Of a stretch of DNA of 64,000 bases, positions 59,708-64,000 are shown piece by piece. Position 1 is the stretch's first letter; every line of letters starts with the position of its first letter. Origin of the DNA: Hydractinia symbiolongicarpus (lineage: Eukaryota; Cnidaria; Hydrozoa; Anthoathecata; Hydractiniidae); contig NC_079880.1 of the NCBI RefSeq assembly GCF_029227915.1, forward strand, positions 14,214,001 through 14,278,000, given 5' to 3'. The notes below the pieces were generated by a model. It saw only the letters and a program-made list of their open reading frames with translations, was not told the origin of the DNA and did no database searches. A program made the position numbers and the translations under genes.

Positions 59708-62700
59708 GTAAGTATCGCAAAAGATGTTTGTTAACAATTTTCTTTATGATTCACCCCACTCACCCCCCAACCCTCTCTCCTTCTCCCTCCCTGTCCCAGT
59801 TATGATGTTTTTTAATACTGCGTGTGAGCTTTGGTGAAAATGGCGCCCTTTATAGAAGTCTGGTACATGGTAATTCTGGTAACATTTTTTCGTAATTACA
59901 AAAATTTGCGTGCATTGCACTTGTGGAAAACGACTAACGAATCACGTAAACTTTCTGTCAGTGACGTCACAATGTTTCTTTTAACCTCAACCTCCTCGTT
60001 GTTATTGTATTGTTACTTCGTCAGTTTTTATTTCTTATTCCTTTTTGTTTTGAAAACGTTGATCGTTGCATGGTAATGAAGTTCGAAGAGACAAACAAAT
60101 AAAACGAAAGTGTATTCAAAACTAATATTATGTCGTACACGAGTTTTCTTTTATAAGAATATGCTTTATAAGAATGTCAGGCTGGGAGTTCAGATTAAAA
60201 CAGTAGGTTCGTTAAAAGTTCTCGTTTTTCATAATAAAAATTTCTATAACGAGGGAGAGTGGTTGGTGTTTTGCGGAGTGGTAAATTTTTGCAGTGACGA
60301 ATACTCTACTCACCTACGAATACTTTGAGTTATCCTACAAACATTAGTATTGGACAATCATATGGATTTTGCTAGCAATGAAAGAAAACTTCCTTGTTTC
60401 GTCATTTTCCCCGTTGCACAACTGCTCTGCCATTTTGTATAACTTTTATAAAGAGATTCACTTTGGAGTCATGTTTGTATCAGATTTTGACTCGTTTAAT
60501 AAAATAGGCAACGTACAGTATTTAGTAAAGGGAGATAAAAGAAAACATACATTTTAAGGGAGATACGCTTAAAAAATAGGGAAAATTTTTAAAAAAAGCC
60601 TAAATGAATTTCCCTGCTCTTACGTCTCTTCTTGTAATTTTCTAAGAAACGCCGCATACACAAAATCATATTTTCTAATACAACCCCTTTATGAGAGGGA
60701 AAAAGCTTTTTAAGGAGAGGCGTTTAGTAAACTTCATCAGTGAAAGGGCAGCACTCATTGGAAAGCGGCGTTCATTGAGGGCGACATTTGTTACAAGGTG
60801 TTCGCGAGAGAGAATACGATAGTTTTGTACATGTACTTCGATTTAGTTGTGTGCGTATTTATTGTTTTCTACCATACCATGAATAATGCTGTGTCATTTT
60901 GGTAGAGAAGTAGCGGCTAGTTAAAATGCATTGTCAGTCTTCCATAATACAACGCTTTTTGTAATAAGTCGCACTTTGACGTGTACTTTAGGAGAGAAAC
61001 TATGTTATTTGTTGGCGTTTCTATAAGCAATTGTAAAGGTGTTCACTATTCCTCTTTTCATAGCATATAAATATTTTTATCCTCATTATCTGTTTATAAC
61101 GTTAGGAAAAAAGATTGAAAAGAACAACAATTTCATTCAAAAATTATCAACTCTATTTTTAAAAAGTTGAATTCAAATAAAAAAAAGTTTCGAGTTTTAA
61201 CCTCGACTTTTTAAAACACAATAACATAAAACCGTCCGCCGAATTCAACAGAAAGAGAATCTCTCTTCGATTTTTCTTTTTTACCTATGACTCAATCAAT
61301 CAATTCTCATCTATATTTCACTGGCTTTATTTATTTATCACTTAAATAATTCAGTGGATAGAATAAATCTTCCCCATGTGTTGGTCGCCACAGGTGCATT
61401 TCATGAGTTGAATGTACCTTGAGAGCTGTCTACTTTAAGAACGCGTGAAAATTATATTTTATATGCTTTTCATTGTGTATGGGTGAGAGCTGCCATTATG
61501 GTTTTGATTTACTGTACTGAAAAGAAAGGGGGTATGTGTTTTTATTTATTTATATTTTGTAACATTTTATCGTATTTCATTCTACTGTTTAACGCTCTTA
61601 ATTTTATGTATATATACACGTTGTTTTTTTATAAGTAATATCGTTTAAACATGAGGTTGACACTGCAGATAGTTTTATCTGCTAACATCAGGTTACTGTG
61701 AGTTCGTTTTCTTTATAATTTGTTTTTACAGATTGTTTTGGTTTGCAGGGGGTGGGTGTAATCGAAACACCCACAAAATGTCAAAAAATCTTAAAAAATG
61801 CGCTTTTTTAAATTCCAAATTTTTCTAATTGTTTCTCATGTTAAAAGAAATTGGGGTGAATTTTTCTTTTTTCAGTCTTATACTTCAGTTATTTGACCCT
61901 GGGCGTCCTTTAAGAATTCCTCAAAAATTCCATGGTTTTTAAAATTTCTTATGGAGAAAAAAGATGTTTTTTCGTCATTTCATATCTCTTTGTAATCGTC
62001 GTAACGGCAGGAAGTTTCCGGTAACACGGTCAAAAGCGGTAAGCGTTAATACACGGTCAAAAACGGTAAGCGTTAATACACTGTGAAAGGAAGTCAAAAT
62101 TGATGTATAAAGACTAAGTATTCAGAATTTTACTTGGCTGTATTAAGCTGGTAGGTACTGGCAAAGAAAACTGCACCGGCTAGCTTAGGTTACCCAGAGC
62201 CAGGATCGAGCAAGAAGCCTGGTGATTTCTAGACGCCTTATTGAGCTGGCTAGTTTAACCATGTTTGTTTTAACTTTTTTGGTCTTTGTACGTATGGGAG
62301 GGGCATAAAGTGTCAATAATTATTAGGGTCGTTATCATTAACTTAAATAAAATTTGTGATTTTACCTGCAATTATTTACGTCTAAGTGTAAACTAGGCTT
62401 AAACAAAAACGTGTAGTTGTTTGCTTTTCTATTAGTGTCAACCAATTTCGAGATTTCTCTTGAGAATAACGTCATCTAGCTAGCATGTGTGCTACTCAAA
62501 TATGTTTAAAATTGAATCGCAATTAGCTATCTTAAATTGGAGCATAGTTGCTGCTTTATTTTGTAACAAAAGAGATATTGAAATCGCTAATCACGTCCAC
62601 GCCTGTTTAAAGACAAATGACATTCAGTTTTTTCGTAAATAAATATTTTCGCGGTGATTGGTAGGTCGTGCACTTCACAGGTTTTTAAAGGTAGCTATTT

Positions 62701-64000
62701 TTTCAAATGTCTTCTTGTTTGCTTCTGTTTTCAATCTCGTGGTTGACCCACTTTTTTACAGTATTTTTACTATGAACTAAGCTAATAGTCTCATTCCTCT
62801 GCGTAGCCGTCGAGCTTTTAGAATGAAGCAGAGCGCTATTGCTAAACTAATGTAATGGGCGTGGGAAATAAAAAAATTAACACATTAAGTTCGTCAACAT
62901 CCATAGGTTTATAATAATATGATAAGAAACTTAGGTTGACTGTTATTATTTCTAAGAAGCTCTGTAGGAAAGGATGAAATTCTAAAGCTTAAGGCAGAGA
63001 AAAGGAATTTGCCCTATTTTGATTGCTTTAAAAAGAGAATAACTTCTTACTTTTAATTTTAATTTGAAGGGTTAGAATATTTGAAGAGTTGCGAGGAGGC
63101 TTTTACTTCATACTTTGTTTTTATAAAGAGGGGTATATTTTTCAAATTCTTAGTCAGCTCTCACTAAGAAATTTGCATCCTTAGAATACGTTGTAAGGCG
63201 CATTCAGTGGAATTAAAAGAACATTAACACTTCTCTTTGAAGCTGCAGTCCAACATAGGAACCAATTAAAATCGTCAACATGAGACTTGCAGAGATATTA
63301 TAGAAATGAAAAAATTATTTTGAGAAGTTTAACTGTTTAGTGTGTGGTTAAGTACAAAGTCTTATTGTGTGGTTTCTTGCGTCTATCTCGCAGTGAAAAA
63401 CACAGTCAAATAATCCCTTTATGCTGCTCACGTGAGGAATTTTGCAAGGGGCAGTTTTTTCACTTCTTCGGTTGATTGTCAGCTTAAATTATATTTTTAT
63501 TACGTTTAAGTTGTACGATTAAAAACGACTTTTGGCAGATTTACCGTTGTAAATATAAAAACTCTCTTTTGTAATTACGGTTCCTAATGTTTAAAATTTA
63601 CTTTCCGAACTATTTGGCGAAAATAGTTATGCATCTTGTTTTAAAGTGAAAAATAAAAATTGTCATTTTTATTTTACTAGTCAACTTTATCTTTTAATGT
63701 TTGTTGTGAAAAATATTTGTGCTCAAAAAAAGAGAAAGCTATAGAGCAAGGGCGTTCCTTCTAACCAGTTACTTATAATCGCGTAAATATGTTATATTTG
63801 ATAAAATTTCACAGATGGTGTGCAGATAAGCCCATTACGTGCTGTGACGTTATGTTTCATTTTTTAGACAATACTTTCATTACCCTTTTCACATTTCTAT
63901 CGTGACAAATTTTTCGTGATAGCATCTCAATCCAGCAGCGCAGTTTGAAATTTCCGGATTTTTTGGTTATTAAAAACATCAGGCATCAAATATGTAAAAA
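59708..64000. other. no gene seen; probably myosin intron
   Basis: After the donor at 59708 I found no exon coding IQ motifs or a tail. Open frames of 60-80 codons at 59.8-60.6 kb lack recognisable motifs. A 29-30-bp direct duplication (ACACGGTCAAAA-x-CGGTAAGC, then GTTAAT) lies at about 62022-62081. The rest is AT-rich DNA. The coding sequence either continues beyond the window or ends shortly after 59707 by read-through of the donor. Confidence 0.4.

Noticed and set aside
59831-60557. Possible myosin tail exons
   Set aside because: The open frames have no IQ motif, coiled coil or splice sites in the required phase.

Overview
The window looks like nuclear DNA of a cnidarian, most likely a hydrozoan or other medusozoan. 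It is very AT-rich, its genes are split by GT-AG introns, and it is crowded with degraded mobile elements. The gene content (an NXPE-type glycoprotein, a consortin homologue, lineage-specific SET-domain and transposon-derived fusion proteins) fits Cnidaria. The organism assignment is inference; no rRNA or mitochondrial marker is present.

Layout. Bases 1-6.7 kb hold no intact gene, only tandem repeats, two LINE reverse-transcriptase remnants and a tRNA-derived SINE. From 6.7 to 9.1 kb a three-exon plus-strand gene encodes a consortin-like membrane protein. From 9.1 to 13.4 kb there are repeats, including an array with a CCCGTGGA/TCCACGGG hairpin. An intronless minus-strand NXPE-like gene occupies 13.4-14.8 kb. 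From 16.1 to 18.5 kb lies a decayed Mutator-like transposase broken by a LINE insertion.

The most interesting locus spans 21.3-35.6 kb on the plus strand. I could join 23 coding exons in consistent reading phase into one protein of about 1131 residues. It carries a KMT5A/SET8-like SET domain, an acidic linker, two C2HC-type zinc-finger-like motifs, a tyrosine-recombinase-fold domain that keeps most catalytic signatures, and a C-terminal Myb/SANT-like segment. Its first intron contains a 4.4 kb satellite with a unit of about 113 bp, plus a 241-bp inverted-repeat element flanked by an 11-bp direct repeat.

From 36 to 41 kb there are MITE-like inverted repeats, microsatellites, a solo ORF resembling a transposon-borne cysteine protease, and an array of CRE-like (GACGTCAC) motifs. 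From 41.3 to 59.7 kb a plus-strand gene encodes an unconventional myosin motor in 22 recognised exons (739 residues). Its tail, and possibly its 5' end, were not found. The last 4.3 kb show no exon I can support.

The three confident host genes and the fusion gene are not an operon and share no evident pathway. All exon coordinates were read by eye from splice consensus and phase, so individual boundaries may be off by a few bases.
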